64,000 bases of DNA from Hyphomicrobiaceae bacterium UBA7697 (GTDB lineage: Bacteria > Pseudomonadota > Alphaproteobacteria > Rhizobiales > Methyloligellaceae), in contig DLGJ01000005.1 of assembly GCA_002482645.1 (NCBI GenBank), positions 861,098-925,097 of the forward strand, read 5' to 3'. Shown piece by piece: positions 63,867 to 64,000 of the stretch. Every line of letters begins with the position of its first letter. Within the stretch, counting starts at the first letter, position 1. The notes under the pieces are model-generated. The model made no database searches and was not told the origin of the DNA. It saw only the letters and a program-made list of their open reading frames with translations. The position numbers and the translations under genes were made by a program.

Positions 63867-64000
63867 ATGGATTACGAGACTCGCTTTCGCCAGCATTTGG
63901 CCTCGCTGCATCAAGAGGGGCGGTACCGTGTGTTTGCCGATTTGAAGCGGCGCTGCGGGTCGTATCCTGTTGCGGATCACTTCACCGACGAGGGCCGTCG
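63867..64000 (+). CDS. hemA: 5-Aminolevulinate synthase, 5' part
   Basis: The first 44 codons are visible: MDYETRFRQHLASLHQEGRY, then RVFADLKRRCGSYPVADHF, the N-terminal lead of alphaproteobacterial ALA synthase. This enzyme makes the first heme precursor from glycine and succinyl-CoA. The gene lies 48 bases after the octaheme cytochrome stop on the same strand, so the two are probably co-transcribed. The rest runs off the window. Confidence 0.8.
   Translation, partial: MDYETRFRQHLASLHQEGRYRVFADLKRRCGSYPVADHFTDEGR

Noticed and set aside
1..64000. CRISPR arrays, transposases, integrases, tRNA or rRNA genes
   Set aside because: None seen: the repeats are adjacent pairs or triplets without spacers, and no encoded protein resembles a mobile-element enzyme.

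Overview
The window looks like the chromosome of a high-GC alphaproteobacterial methylotroph of the Hyphomicrobiales (Hyphomicrobium, Methyloceanibacter or Methyloligella type). Four things point there: a PQQ methanol dehydrogenase of the lanthanide (XoxF) type with its usual accessory genes, an ALA synthase (HemA, the C4 heme route typical of alphaproteobacteria), a DUF3141 polyhydroxyalkanoate-synthase-like protein, and the high GC content. The genus is inferred, not proven. No rRNA, tRNA, CRISPR array, insertion sequence or phage gene was seen.

Layout. 1-1152: 3' end of a DUF3141 gene, then about 930 bp without a gene. 2.1-8.5 kb: an amide/amine nitrogen cluster with a type III glutamine synthetase/gamma-glutamylmethylamide-synthetase-like enzyme, a TetR repressor, a MetX-like alpha/beta hydrolase, an APC permease and a glutaminase. 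Two AT-rich palindromes of closely related sequence lie upstream of the synthetase and of the permease, and probably form a regulon. 8.5-15 kb: MgtC-like protein, two small genes, a dicarboxylate/amino-acid symporter, TetR plus homocysteine S-methyltransferase, and a bacterial pentameric ligand-gated ion channel. 15.2-19.4 kb: an RND efflux pair. 19.4-25.7 kb (minus strand): a xoxF operon with a binding protein fused to ankyrin repeats, an ABC-type binding protein and a YVTN beta-propeller. 26.3-36.7 kb: DEAD-box helicase, membrane metallophosphoesterase, LysR regulator, small stress membrane proteins, an EF-hand protein, a Tat-exported beta-carbonic anhydrase and two hydrolases. 37-43.8 kb: patatin plus GntP permease, then a second RND pair.

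43.8-49.4 kb: a seven-gene Mrp/Mbh-type cation antiporter operon (E, F, MbhD, G, MbhE-B, C, D-D). The last gene is a tandem fusion of two complete MrpD-like antiporter domains, and no canonical MrpA is present. 49.8-59.2 kb: an iron-acquisition island: TonB receptor, PiuC, Sel1 protein, PepSY protein, DUF2271, DUF4198 and ApbE on the plus strand, facing tonB-exbD-exbB on the minus strand. An 18-bp element (15/18 identical) precedes both the receptor and exbB. DUF2271 carries an ApbE-type flavinylation motif. 59.5-64 kb: glycosyltransferase, HutF, an octaheme hydroxylamine-oxidoreductase-like cytochrome and the 5' end of hemA.

A feature that cuts across the whole window is a set of at least eight short direct tandem duplications (units of 13-18 bp, two or three copies) at gene ends, just after signal peptides or in spacers.
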